DNA from: Propionibacteriaceae bacterium
GTDB taxonomy: Bacteria > Actinomycetota > Actinomycetes > Propionibacteriales > Propionibacteriaceae
Direction of reading: 5' to 3'
Length of the DNA: 6,206 nt
NCBI GenBank assembly: GCA_031272685.1
Contig: JAISTI010000238.1
Span: 1 to 6,206 of the forward strand
Shown in pieces: positions 1-6,206 of the stretch. The translations under genes were made by a program, and so were the position numbers. Numbering within the stretch: the first letter of the stretch is position 1; the number at the start of each line of letters is the position of its first letter. The notes under the pieces were generated by a model, which worked only from the letters and a program-made list of their open reading frames with translations, did not search any database and was not told where the DNA came from.

Positions 1-597
1 ATACTGGGTGGCCGAGCGCACCACGACCTCCGCCCCCATTTCCAAAGGACGTTGGAAGACGGGTGTGGCGAAAGTGTTGTCCACCACGGTGAGGGCCCCG
101 GCCGCCTGGGCCAGCGCGCAAACTTGGGCGATGTCCGTCACCCGCAGCAGCGGGTTGGATGGGCTTTCCACGAACACCGCCGTAATATCCGGGCCGATGG
201 CGCCGGGCAGCGCCGCGGCGTCGGTGAAGTCGAGCAGGCGCAACTGCAAATGGCCTTGCGCGGCGAGGGCGTCGAGTAGCCGCCAGGTGCCGCCGTAGCA
301 GTCGTGCGGGGCGGCCACCACTGCCCCGGCAGGCACGCAAGCCGCCAGCACCGCCGTGATCGCACCCATGCCCGAGGCGGTGACGACGCCGCCCACCCCG
401 CCTTCGAGGTCGGCGACCGCCTGCCCGAGCAAGTCGCGGGTGGGGTTCCCCGCCCGGGAGTAGTCGTAATCGGGAGTCTGCCCGAACTGCTGGAACGCGA
501 AAGTGGTGGACAGGTGGATTGGGGGCACCACATCGCCCAGCGCCTCCTGGTTCACCCCCGCGCGGACTACCCTGGTGATCGGGTCGAGTTGCGTCAC
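1..597 (-). CDS. metB: Cystathionine gamma-synthase-like PLP enzyme, N-terminal 199 residues (3' end outside window), PLP lysine replaced by Gln
   Basis: Family role: MetB joins an activated homoserine ester and cysteine into cystathionine, a cytosolic step of methionine synthesis, using PLP. Seen: the minus-strand frame from GTG 597 to base 1 reads as the N-terminal half of a Cys/Met-metabolism PLP enzyme. VVPPIHLSTTF is near residue 23, YDYSRAGNPTR at 44-54, PHDCYGG at 97-103, VESPSNPLLRV near 143 and VVDNTF at 171-176. Residue numbers coincide with E. coli MetB as I remember it: D45, Y46, R48, Y101, R106 and D173 are all present. Oddities: the Schiff-base position 198 is Gln (SATQY instead of SATKY), residue 194 is Arg where His is usual, and residue 49 is Ala where E. 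coli has Arg. GTG 597 is chosen because it gives the family's normal N-terminus and numbering; no Shine-Dalgarno precedes it. Cystathionine gamma-lyase or O-acylhomoserine sulfhydrylase remain possible. If Q198 is real, normal PLP catalysis is doubtful. Confidence 0.85.
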   Translation of the reverse strand, partial: MTQLDPITRVVRAGVNQEALGDVVPPIHLSTTFAFQQFGQTPDYDYSRAGNPTRDLLGQAVADLEGGVGGVVTASGMGAITAVLAACVPAGAVVAAPHDCYGGTWRLLDALAAQGHLQLRLLDFTDAAALPGAIGPDITAVFVESPSNPLLRVTDIAQVCALAQAAGALTVVDNTFATPVFQRPLEMGAEVVVRSATQY

Positions 598-604
598 AAC
601 CGAA

Positions 605-614
605 ACACTACACT
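605..614. promoter_or_regulatory. Overlapping divergent -10 boxes, likely bidirectional leaderless promoter
   Basis: The only sequence between the two divergent start codons (597 and 622) is 24 bp and contains ACACT twice in tandem. On the plus strand, TACACT (609-614) ends 7 nt before ATG 622. On the minus strand, TAGTGT (610-605) ends 7 nt before GTG 597. Both fit the actinobacterial TAnnnT -10 consensus, share the TA at 609-610, and would place transcription starts at or next to the first codon base. Neither gene has a Shine-Dalgarno, as expected for leaderless mRNAs. No good -35 box is visible at 17 bp on either side (TTGCGT at 589-594 is only 14 bp from the plus -10). The assignment is inferred from spacing and consensus. 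Confidence 0.55.
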
Positions 615-621
615 GCCCGCT

Positions 622-3075
622 ATGACAGACTGGCAATACCTCGGGGAGTTCGCGAACGTCTCCCCAGAACGCGAACCCCTGGAAGTCACCTCGCCCATCG
701 ACGGGTCTTTGATAGGCAAAGTCCCTTGTGGCACACCCGACGACATCCGGGTGGCGGTGGGCCGGGCGCGCGCCGCGCAGCCAGGCTGGGCCGCCACCGG
801 GCCGTGGCAGCGCGCCGACGTGCTGGCCCGCTTCGCGAAGCTGGTGTATGAGCGCCGCGAAGAGTTGCTCGACCTGGTGCACGCGGAAAACGGCAAATCC
901 CGCATCCACGCTCTCGAAGAGCTGCTCGGCGTCATCCTCGACGCCGGCTATTACGCGGCCAACGCCCCCAAACACCTGAAGGCAAGCCGCCGCCGGGGAG
1001 CCATCCCGTTTCTGACCAGCACCCGGGTGCACTATCAGCCCAAGGGCGTCGTCGGGATGATCTGCCCGTGGAATTACCCGCTCACCCTCACCGCCTCCGA
1101 CCTGCTCACCGCGTTGGCCGCCGGCAACGCCGTGGTACTCAAGCCGGATTCACTCACCCCGTTCACCGCGTTGTTCTCCGCCATGCTGCTGCGGGAAGCC
1201 GGCCTGCCGCCGGATGTGCTGCAAGTCGTCCCCGGACCGGGCAAAGAACTGGGCACGCCGCTCATCGAAGGCTGCGACCACCTGATGTTCACCGGCTCCG
1301 CCGCCACCGGCAAGAAGGTGGCGGCCCAATGCGCGGCGCTGTTGAAATCCTGCTCCGCCGAGCTGGGCGGGAAAAACCCGATGATCGTGCTGGACGACGC
1401 CGACGTCGAGCGGGCGGCCGACACCGCCATGACCGCCTGCTTCTCCACCGCCGGGCAGCTTTGCATCTCCATTGAGCGCGTCTACGTCCAAGAGCCGGTC
1501 TACGAGCGGTTCGCGCTGGCCCTCGTCGAACGCGCCAAGAAGCTCAAGCTGGGCGGCGGCGACGGCTGGGATGTCGATCTCGGCCCGCTGATCAGCAAAG
1601 CCCAGCTCGACAAAGTGTCCGGGCATGTGCGCGACGCGGTGAAGAAGGGCGCGAAGGTGCTCCTCGGCGGGCAGCCGCGCGAAGACCTCGGACCGCTGTT
1701 CTTCGAGCCCACCATTTTGGAAGGCGTGGACGAGCGGATGAAGGTTTACGCCGAAGAGACGTTCGGGCCGGTGGTCTCGCTTTACAAGTTTTCCGACGAC
1801 GCGCAGGCCGTCCGGCTGGCAAACGACAGCGAATACGGGCTGAACGCGTCGGTCTTCAGCTCCGACACCGCCCGCGCGCGGCGAATCGCCAAGCAGTTGC
1901 GGGCCGGCTCGGTCAACATCAACGAAGGCTACGCCGCCACCTTCGGCTCTCCCGACGCGCCGATGGGCGGCATGGGCATCTCCGGGCTGGGCCGGCGCCA
2001 CGGCCCCGAAGGGGTGCGCGGCTTCACCGAACCCCAGACGATTGCGGTGCAGCGGGCGCTGCCCATCGCCCCGCCGCCGGGCGTCTCCCGCGAGCTGTAC
2101 GCCGAGCTGATGGCCTGGGCCACCCAATATCTGTACCTCAACCCGGCCCGGCTGCTGCGCGACTTCGGGGTGGCGGATGCCGCCCCGTCCGCGCTGCCGC
2201 GGCCGAAAAACCCGATGAGGGCGCGGCTGGAACTGCCCAAGTCGCTGTCGCAGTACACCCAGTCGGGCGTGCCGCTGGCCGGCTCCCGGGTGCTCATCAC
2301 CGGCGGCGGTTCCGGAATGGGCCGGCTGATGGCGCTCGGCGCGGCGGCGCGCGGCGCGGCCGTCACCGTATGGGATTTGACTGCCGAACGCGCCCAGGCG
2401 GTCGCCGAAGAGATTGCGGCCCGCGGCGGGCAAAGCCAGTGGTCGGCGCTGGACGTCACCGACACCGAAGCTGTCGAGCGGCAGGCCGCGCAAACCGGCG
2501 AAATCGACATCATCATCCACTCCGCCGGGGTGGTCGGCGGCCGCGCCCTTACCGAAGAGCCGGTGTCCGCCGTCAACCGCACCATCGACGTGAACCTGAA
2601 ATCGCTGTTCTGGGTGACGAAGGCCTTCCTACCGGGGATGGTCGCGCGCGACCGCGGTTTCGTCGTCACCATGGCCAGCGCCTCCGGGCTGCTCGCCGGG
2701 GCGAAGATGTCCGACTACGCGGCCTCCAAGTTCGGCGCCATCGGCTTCAGCGAGGCGCTGCGCAACGACATGCGGGTGGCAGGTGCGCGTGTCGGCTCGC
2801 TGGTGGCCGCCCCGTTCTATGTGAAGACCGGCATGTTCGAGGGGGTGCAGTCCAAAGTGCCGCTGCTGCTGCCGCTGCTGGAGCCCGAGGCGGTGGCCGA
2901 GGCGGTGCTCGCGGGCATTGAGAAGGGCAAACGTCGCATCATCATGCCGTGGTTCGTCCACACCATCACCTTGCTGCGGCTGCTGCCGGCCGGGATGCTC
3001 GACTACATCGCCGACTTCTTCGGCATCAACGCCTCCATGTCGGACTTCTCCGGCCGCGCCGGCGACCGCGTCTGA
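622..3075 (+). CDS. Fused GabD2-type aldehyde dehydrogenase and SDR16C-like short-chain alcohol dehydrogenase
   Basis: An 817-residue single reading frame with two complete enzymes. Residues about 8-485 are an NAD(P)-dependent aldehyde dehydrogenase resembling mycobacterial succinate-semialdehyde dehydrogenase GabD2. It has PWNYP with N151, K174, FTGSAATG at 223-230, general base E247 (SAELGGK), nucleophile C281 (GQLCIS) and E379 (EETFGP). Residues 486-553 are a linker. From 554 follows a short-chain dehydrogenase: TGGGSGMG at 560-567, D585 after beta-2 (suggests NAD), HSAG at 633-636 where NNAG is usual, N658, S686, Y699 and K703. Its C-terminal tail (LPAGMLDYIADFFGI, then SMSDFSGR) resembles the SDR16C group (RDH10, HSD17B11), which act on lipophilic alcohols. 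Inference: the SDR oxidises an alcohol to an aldehyde and the ALDH makes the acid; 4-hydroxybutyrate to succinate is one candidate, lipid alcohols another. ATG 622 fits the family N-terminus and has no Shine-Dalgarno (see promoter). All catalytic residues look intact. Confidence 0.9.
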   Translation: MTDWQYLGEFANVSPEREPLEVTSPIDGSLIGKVPCGTPDDIRVAVGRARAAQPGWAATGPWQRADVLARFAKLVYERREELLDLVHAENGKSRIHALEELLGVILDAGYYAANAPKHLKASRRRGAIPFLTSTRVHYQPKGVVGMICPWNYPLTLTASDLLTALAAGNAVVLKPDSLTPFTALFSAMLLREAGLPPDVLQVVPGPGKELGTPLIEGCDHLMFTGSAATGKKVAAQCAALLKSCSAELGGKNPMIVLDDADVERAADTAMTACFSTAGQLCISIERVYVQEPVYERFALALVERAKKLKLGGGDGWDVDLGPLISKAQLDKVSGHVRDAVKKGAKVLLGGQPREDLGPLFFEPTILEGVDERMKVYAEETFGPVVSLYKFSDDAQAVRLANDSEYGLNASVFSSDTARARRIAKQLRAGSVNINEGYAATFGSPDAPMGGMGISGLGRRHGPEGVRGFTEPQTIAVQRALPIAPPPGVSRELYAELMAWATQYLYLNPARLLRDFGVADAAPSALPRPKNPMRARLELPKSLSQYTQSGVPLAGSRVLITGGGSGMGRLMALGAAARGAAVTVWDLTAERAQAVAEEIAARGGQSQWSALDVTDTEAVERQAAQTGEIDIIIHSAGVVGGRALTEEPVSAVNRTIDVNLKSLFWVTKAFLPGMVARDRGFVVTMASASGLLAGAKMSDYAASKFGAIGFSEALRNDMRVAGARVGSLVAAPFYVKTGMFEGVQSKVPLLLPLLEPEAVAEAVLAGIEKGKRRIIMPWFVHTITLLRLLPAGMLDYIADFFGINASMSDFSGRAGDRV

Positions 3076-3124
3076 TTCGCAAGCCGCGTCGGCGGACTGC
3101 GACGGCTGCGCTGGGCGGCGCGTC

Positions 3125-3130
3125 TAAGCT
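3125..3130 (+). promoter_or_regulatory. Candidate -10 box of guaA (leaderless start)
   Basis: TAAGCT fits TAnnnT and ends 6 nt before the guaA ATG at 3137, so transcription could begin at the start codon. The intervening GGGGGT touches the ATG and is too close to act as a normal Shine-Dalgarno. The position mirrors the two -10 boxes near base 610. No convincing -35 box is seen. guaA might instead be read through from the upstream fusion gene, whose stop lies 61 bp before the guaA start. Confidence 0.35.
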
Positions 3131-3136
3131 GGGGGT

Positions 3137-4684
3137 ATGGAGCATGATCTGGTCTTGGTGGTGGATTTCGGGGCGCAATACGCGCAGTTGATCGCGCGGC
3201 GGGTGCGCGAGGCGCGGGTCTACTCCGAGATTGTCCCGCACACCATGCCGGCCGCTGAAATGCTGGCCAAGGGGCCCAAGGCCATCATCCTCTCCGGCGG
3301 ACCCTCGTCGGTGTACGAAGAAGGCGCGCCGCAGCTGGAGCGGGAGCTGCTGGAGGGCGACGCGGCCGTCTTCGGAATCTGCTACGGCTTCATGGCGATG
3401 GCGCAGGCGCTCGGCGGCGAGGTGGCCAAGACCGGGCAGCGCGAATTCGGCCGCACCGAGGTGTCGGTGCTCTCCCCCGGCCGGCTGCTGGCCGGGCTTC
3501 CGGACACCCTCACATCCTGGATGTCGCACGGCGACGAGGTGGTGAAAGCCCCGGAAGGCTTCACCCTCAGCGCGAAATCCCCCAGGGCGGCGGTGGCGGC
3601 CTTCGAGCATCCGCGGCGCCGCCTGGCCGGGGTGCAATGGCATCCCGAGGTGCTGCACTCCGAGCACGGCCAGCGGGTGCTGGAGCATTTCCTTTACGAC
3701 ATCGCCGGCTGCGCCCCCACCTGGACCAGCGCCTCCATCGTGGACGAGCAGGTGGCCAAAATCCGCGCGCAGGTGGGTGGCGGCCGGGCAATCTGCGGGC
3801 TTTCCGGCGGAGTGGATTCGGCGGTCGCCGCCGCGCTGGTGCAGCGCGCCATCGGCGAGCGGCTCACTTGCGTCTTCGTCGACCACGGGCTGATCCGCCT
3901 GGGCGAGCGCGAGCAGGTGGAGCGCGATTTCGTGGCCGCCACCGGCGCGAAACTGGTGGTGGTGGACGCCGCCGAGACTTTCTTGGGCCACCTCGCCGGG
4001 GTGAGCGATCCCGAGCAGAAGCGCAAAATCATCGGCCGGGAGTTCATCCGCGCCTTCGAGCAGGCCGCCCGCGACATCGCCGGCAGCGAGGCGGTCGGCT
4101 TCCTGGTGCAGGGCACCCTCTACCCGGACGTGGTGGAATCCGGCGGCGGCGAGGGGGCGGCGAACATCAAGAGCCACCACAATGTCGGCGGGCTGCCCGA
4201 CGATCTGCAGTTCGAGCTGGTGGAACCGCTGCGCACCCTGTTCAAAGACGAGGTGCGCCAGGTGGGCCGCGAGCTGGGCCTGCCGGAGGCGATAGTCGGG
4301 CGGCACCCCTTCCCCGGCCCCGGCTTGGGCATCCGCATCGTGGGCGCGGTGGACGCCGAGCGGCTGCGCATCCTGCGGGCCGCCGACGCGATCGTCCGCG
4401 AAGAAACCACCAAGGCCGGGCTGGACGGCGCCATTTGGCAATTCCCGGTGGTGCTGCTGGCCGACGTGCGCTCGGTGGGGGTGCAGGGCGACGGCCGCAC
4501 CTACGGCCACCCGATCGTGCTGCGGCCGGTGACCAGCGAAGACGCCATGACGGCCGACTGGGGCCGGCTGCCCTACGAGGTGCTGGAGCGGATGAGCACC
4601 CGAATCACCAACGAGGTGCCCGAAGTGAACCGGGTGGTGCTGGACGTCACCAGCAAACCGCCCGGCACCCACGAGTGGGAGTAG
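3137..4684 (+). CDS. guaA: GMP synthase (glutamine-hydrolysing)
   Basis: Converts XMP to GMP with ATP and glutamine, the last step of guanine nucleotide synthesis, in the cytosol. The 515 residues match the usual length. An N-terminal class-I glutamine amidotransferase domain (about 5-190) has the triad C82 (GICYG), H169 and E171 (WHPEV). An ATP pyrophosphatase domain follows with the P-loop SGGVDS at 223-228 and [10 protein letters not shown] from 345. The C-terminal dimerisation and XMP-binding domain has [19 protein letters not shown] and the terminal [10 protein letters not shown]. Oddities: the residue four after the nucleophile is Met86 where class-I amidotransferases normally carry Gln, and H512 stands where many bacteria have Ile. 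ATG 3137 puts [10 protein letters not shown] near residue 10, as in the family. It lies 61 bp after the fusion gene on the same strand and converges on the transporter gene 9 bp downstream. Identity is certain; only the effect of Met86 is open. Confidence 0.97.
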   Translation: MEHDLVLVVDFGAQYAQLIARRVREARVYSEIVPHTMPAAEMLAKGPKAIILSGGPSSVYEEGAPQLERELLEGDAAVFGICYGFMAMAQALGGEVAKTGQREFGRTEVSVLSPGRLLAGLPDTLTSWMSHGDEVVKAPEGFTLSAKSPRAAVAAFEHPRRRLAGVQWHPEVLHSEHGQRVLEHFLYDIAGCAPTWTSASIVDEQVAKIRAQVGGGRAICGLSGGVDSAVAAALVQRAIGERLTCVFVDHGLIRLGEREQVERDFVAATGAKLVVVDAAETFLGHLAGVSDPEQKRKIIGREFIRAFEQAARDIAGSEAVGFLVQGTLYPDVVESGGGEGAANIKSHHNVGGLPDDLQFELVEPLRTLFKDEVRQVGRELGLPEAIVGRHPFPGPGLGIRIVGAVDAERLRILRAADAIVREETTKAGLDGAIWQFPVVLLADVRSVGVQGDGRTYGHPIVLRPVTSEDAMTADWGRLPYEVLERMSTRITNEVPEVNRVVLDVTSKPPGTHEWE

Positions 4685-4693
4685 CGGCCCGCG

Positions 4694-5914
4694 TCAGGCC
4701 CGCGCGCGGCGGCGGTACCACCACCACAGCAGCGCGGAAAGCACCGTGAACCCCAGCGAGGTGAGCATCAGTACCGGCATGGCGACAGCCACCGTCGGCG
4801 CGATTATGCCGACGATAAGGGCGTTTGTTATCAGCGAGACGAAAGACTGCACGCTGGAGGCCGCGCCGCGGTATTTCGGGTAAAGCTCCAGCATGGCGAG
4901 GGTCTGGATGGGAAAGACCAGCGAAATGCCGAAGGTGTAGACGGGCATCGGCAGCACAATCCAGGGCAGCCCCGCCGTGGCCGGGATGAACGCGAAAACC
5001 ACCAGCAGCGCCGCTCCGGAGAGGGCCAGGGTGTAGCCGATGGCGGCCAGCCGCCACCGATACCGCTGGGCGTTGAAATGCGAGGTGGCCCACGAGCCGA
5101 GAATCATGCCGCCGAACAGCGGCACGAACAGCACCCAGTAATCCGTCTCCCCCAAACCCAGCAGGTTGACGATGAACAGCGGGGCGGAGCTGATCAGCAC
5201 GAACTGGCCGCCGAAGTGCACCGCGCCGATGACGGCCAGCAACCGCCCGGTGGGGTTCTGCCACACTTTCCACAGCGAGCGGAAAATGAAGCGCACGTCG
5301 AAGCGGGTGCGCGATTCCGGCGGGAGGGTTTCCGGCGAGCCGAACAGCACCAGCAGCAGCAGGACGGCCGCGAAAATCACCAAGAACCAGAAGATGCCGC
5401 GCCAGCCGTCCCAGCCCAGCAGATAGCCGCCGAGGATGGGGGCGATGGCGGGGGCCAGGCCGAAAATCATGGCGATCTGCGCCATCACCCGTTGCGCCTG
5501 GGCGCCCTCGAAGACGTCGGGCACCATCGCGCGCGAGACGATTTGGCCCGCCCCGGCGGTGACGCCCTGCAGAGCGCGGGCCACCAGCAGCACCGGCAGG
5601 CTGGGAGCCAGGGCCGCCAGCAGCGAGGCCAGCCCAAAACCGGTGACGCCGACGATGACGACGGGTTTGCGCCCGAAAGCGTCGGAGAGCGGGCCGTGGA
5701 AGGCACTCACCAGCGCGAAGGAGAGCAGGTAGACGCTGACTGTCTGCTGCAGCGCCACCGAGCCGACGTGCCACTGCGCGTCCATGCGGGTGAAGGCGGG
5801 GAACACCGCGTCGATGGCGAACGGGCCAAAACTGCCCAAACCCGCCAAAACCACCAGGAACAGCCACTTGGACCGGATAACTACCTTCGCCACGGACACC
5901 TCTTTCAATTCCAT
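4694..5914 (-). CDS. MFS multidrug efflux transporter, Bcr/CflA type (DHA1)
   Basis: An inner-membrane drug:proton antiporter of 406 residues, normal for the 12-helix DHA1 group; the substrate cannot be told from sequence. Seen: the first helix (about 17-41) carries the family's acidic residue D35 in AIDAVFPAF. Motif A, GPLSDAFGRKP (74-84), joins helices 2 and 3. R113 and Q116-G117 in helix 4 are followed by SRAMVPD (127-133), matching the Bcr/CflA signature RAxVxD. A Gly/Pro-rich helix 5 (GLAPAIAPILGG) resembles motif C. The protein ends in a basic RRRARA tail. Start choice is uncertain. ATG 5914 directly follows a G-run (AGGGGGG). GTG 5893, seven codons in, is preceded by AAAGAGG at 5 nt and would give a 399-residue protein with about 10 residues before helix 1. 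The gene is convergent with guaA and lies 65 bp downstream of the S-adenosylhomocysteine hydrolase gene, with a possible promoter of its own in the gap. Confidence 0.9.
   Translation of the reverse strand: MELKEVSVAKVVIRSKWLFLVVLAGLGSFGPFAIDAVFPAFTRMDAQWHVGSVALQQTVSVYLLSFALVSAFHGPLSDAFGRKPVVIVGVTGFGLASLLAALAPSLPVLLVARALQGVTAGAGQIVSRAMVPDVFEGAQAQRVMAQIAMIFGLAPAIAPILGGYLLGWDGWRGIFWFLVIFAAVLLLLVLFGSPETLPPESRTRFDVRFIFRSLWKVWQNPTGRLLAVIGAVHFGGQFVLISSAPLFIVNLLGLGETDYWVLFVPLFGGMILGSWATSHFNAQRYRWRLAAIGYTLALSGAALLVVFAFIPATAGLPWIVLPMPVYTFGISLVFPIQTLAMLELYPKYRGAASSVQSFVSLITNALIVGIIAPTVAVAMPVLMLTSLGFTVLSALLWWWYRRRARA
5899..5905 (-). promoter_or_regulatory. Shine-Dalgarno-like AAAGAGG supporting alternative GTG start of the transporter
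   Basis: On the minus strand AAAGAGG is followed by 5 nt and then GTG at 5893-5891. This spacing is better than that of the G-run abutting ATG 5914, so it makes the shorter 399-residue product a real alternative. Confidence 0.4.
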
Positions 5915-5949
5915 CCCCCCTCAGGGCCCGGGACGCGCGTACTCGGTGG

Positions 5950-5955
5950 AGTATA
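5950..5955 (-). promoter_or_regulatory. Candidate -10 box (TATACT) of the transporter gene, inside a short inverted repeat
   Basis: TATACT on the minus strand is a five-of-six match to TATAAT and stands out in a G/C-rich gap. It lies 35 nt before ATG 5914, leaving a short leader that contains the ribosome-binding candidates. The box sits between GGTGG and CCACC arms (5958-5962 and 5941-5949 area on the minus strand), so the repeat could be a repressor site. No clear -35 hexamer is seen 17 bp upstream, where the sequence is G/C only. Confidence 0.4.
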
Positions 5956-5979
5956 GACCACCAGCCAGTGGCGGGCGGC

Positions 5980-6206
5980 TCAGTAGCGGTAGCTGTCCGC
6001 CTTGTAAGGCCCGGCCACCGGCACGCCGAGGTATTGGGCCTGTTTGGCGGTGAGGACCGTCAGGCCGGCGCCGAGGGCGGGCAGGTGCAGCCGGGCTACT
6101 TCTTCGTCCAGCTCTTTGGGCAGCACATGCACCCCCAGCTCGAACTCTTGCGTGAACAGCGCGATCTGCGCCAGCACCTGGTTGGTGAAGGAGTTGCTCA
6201 TCACGA
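5980..6206 (-). CDS. ahcY: S-adenosylhomocysteine hydrolase, C-terminal end (5' part outside window)
   Basis: The enzyme (also called SahH) reversibly splits S-adenosylhomocysteine into homocysteine and adenosine with a tightly bound NAD. It removes the product inhibitor of methyltransferases and returns homocysteine to methionine synthesis; it is a cytosolic tetramer. Only the last 75 codons are here, entering at base 6206 and ending at TGA 5982-5980. Diagnostic are [45 protein letters not shown] and the terminal KADSYRY. The Lys and Tyr of this tail, spaced K-x-x-x-Y, match the residues that reach into the neighbouring subunit's NAD site in the family. The usual tail reads KPDHYRY, so Pro-to-Ala and His-to-Ser changes are present outside those two residues. 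The gene is on the same strand as the transporter but probably a separate unit. No start is visible in the window; the GTG at 6204 is an internal valine codon. Confidence 0.95.
   Translation of the reverse strand, partial: VMSNSFTNQVLAQIALFTQEFELGVHVLPKELDEEVARLHLPALGAGLTVLTAKQAQYLGVPVAGPYKADSYRY

Noticed and set aside
138..533. Minus-strand open frame (131 codons) in another frame of the MetB-like gene
   Set aside because: Ser/Arg/Pro-rich shadow; the neighbouring frame carries all the PLP-enzyme motifs.
304..621. Open frame upstream of and continuous with the ALDH-SDR gene, which would add 106 residues
   Set aside because: It lies wholly antisense to the well-supported MetB-like gene, has no ALDH similarity, and ATG 622 gives the normal family N-terminus.
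1150..2520. Long minus-strand open frame (456 codons) opposite the ALDH-SDR gene
   Set aside because: Same G/C-bias shadow; low-complexity Gly/Arg/Ala composition and no start signal.
2860..2882. CTG-rich run resembling a short tandem repeat
   Set aside because: It encodes a Pro-Leu-Leu stretch of the SDR tail with preferred Leu codons; ordinary coding sequence.
3083..3104. Possible hairpin between the fusion gene and guaA (CGTCG at 3087-3091 with CGACG at 3100-3104)
   Set aside because: Only a 5-bp stem with an 8-nt loop and no T-run; such pairings are expected by chance in G/C-rich DNA, so it is not called a terminator.
3026..4672. Long minus-strand open frame (548 codons) opposite guaA
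   Set aside because: A shadow of third-position G/C bias: its translation is rich in His, Gly, Ala and Arg with no recognisable domain, and guaA on the other strand is certain.
4671..4680. GuaA C-terminus THEWE instead of the common TIEWE
   Set aside because: This position varies in the family (human GMP synthase has Thr), so His is not treated as a loss of function.
5078..5956. Plus-strand open frame (292 codons) opposite the transporter
   Set aside because: His/Gln/Glu/Arg-rich shadow translation; the minus strand encodes a clear 12-helix transporter.

Overview
The window comes from a high-GC (about two thirds G+C by eye) chromosome with strong G/C bias at third codon positions. It is almost certainly an actinomycete (Actinomycetota). 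The GuaA protein closely resembles, from memory, the mycobacterial enzyme, and the aldehyde dehydrogenase half of the large fusion resembles mycobacterial GabD2. The -10 boxes are of the TAnnnT type and several genes appear leaderless, which also fits that phylum. I cannot name the genus.

Layout: (1) bases 1-597, minus strand, is the N-terminal half of a cystathionine gamma-synthase-like PLP enzyme (MetB), cut by the window edge. (2) Bases 622-3075, plus strand, is an 817-residue fusion of a GabD2-type aldehyde dehydrogenase with an SDR16C-like (retinol/17-beta-hydroxysteroid dehydrogenase-like) alcohol dehydrogenase. The two start codons are only 24 bp apart, and a back-to-back promoter lies between them. 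(3) Bases 3137-4684, plus strand, is a complete GMP synthase (GuaA). (4) Bases 4694-5914, minus strand and convergent with guaA, is a Bcr/CflA-type drug:proton antiporter of the major facilitator superfamily. (5) Bases 5980-6206, minus strand, is the C-terminal end of S-adenosylhomocysteine hydrolase. No RNA genes, mobile elements, CRISPR arrays or long repeats were seen, and no gene-free gap exceeds 65 bp.

The window mixes housekeeping metabolism (methionine/methyl cycle at both ends, guanine nucleotide synthesis in the middle) with one unusual enzyme. The fusion could carry an alcohol through its aldehyde to the acid on a single polypeptide. The points most worth a second look are: that fusion; Gln in place of the PLP-binding Lys (position 198) in the MetB-like protein; overlapping divergent -10 boxes each placed 7 nt from its start codon; and Met in place of the usually conserved Gln in the glutaminase nucleophile motif of GuaA.
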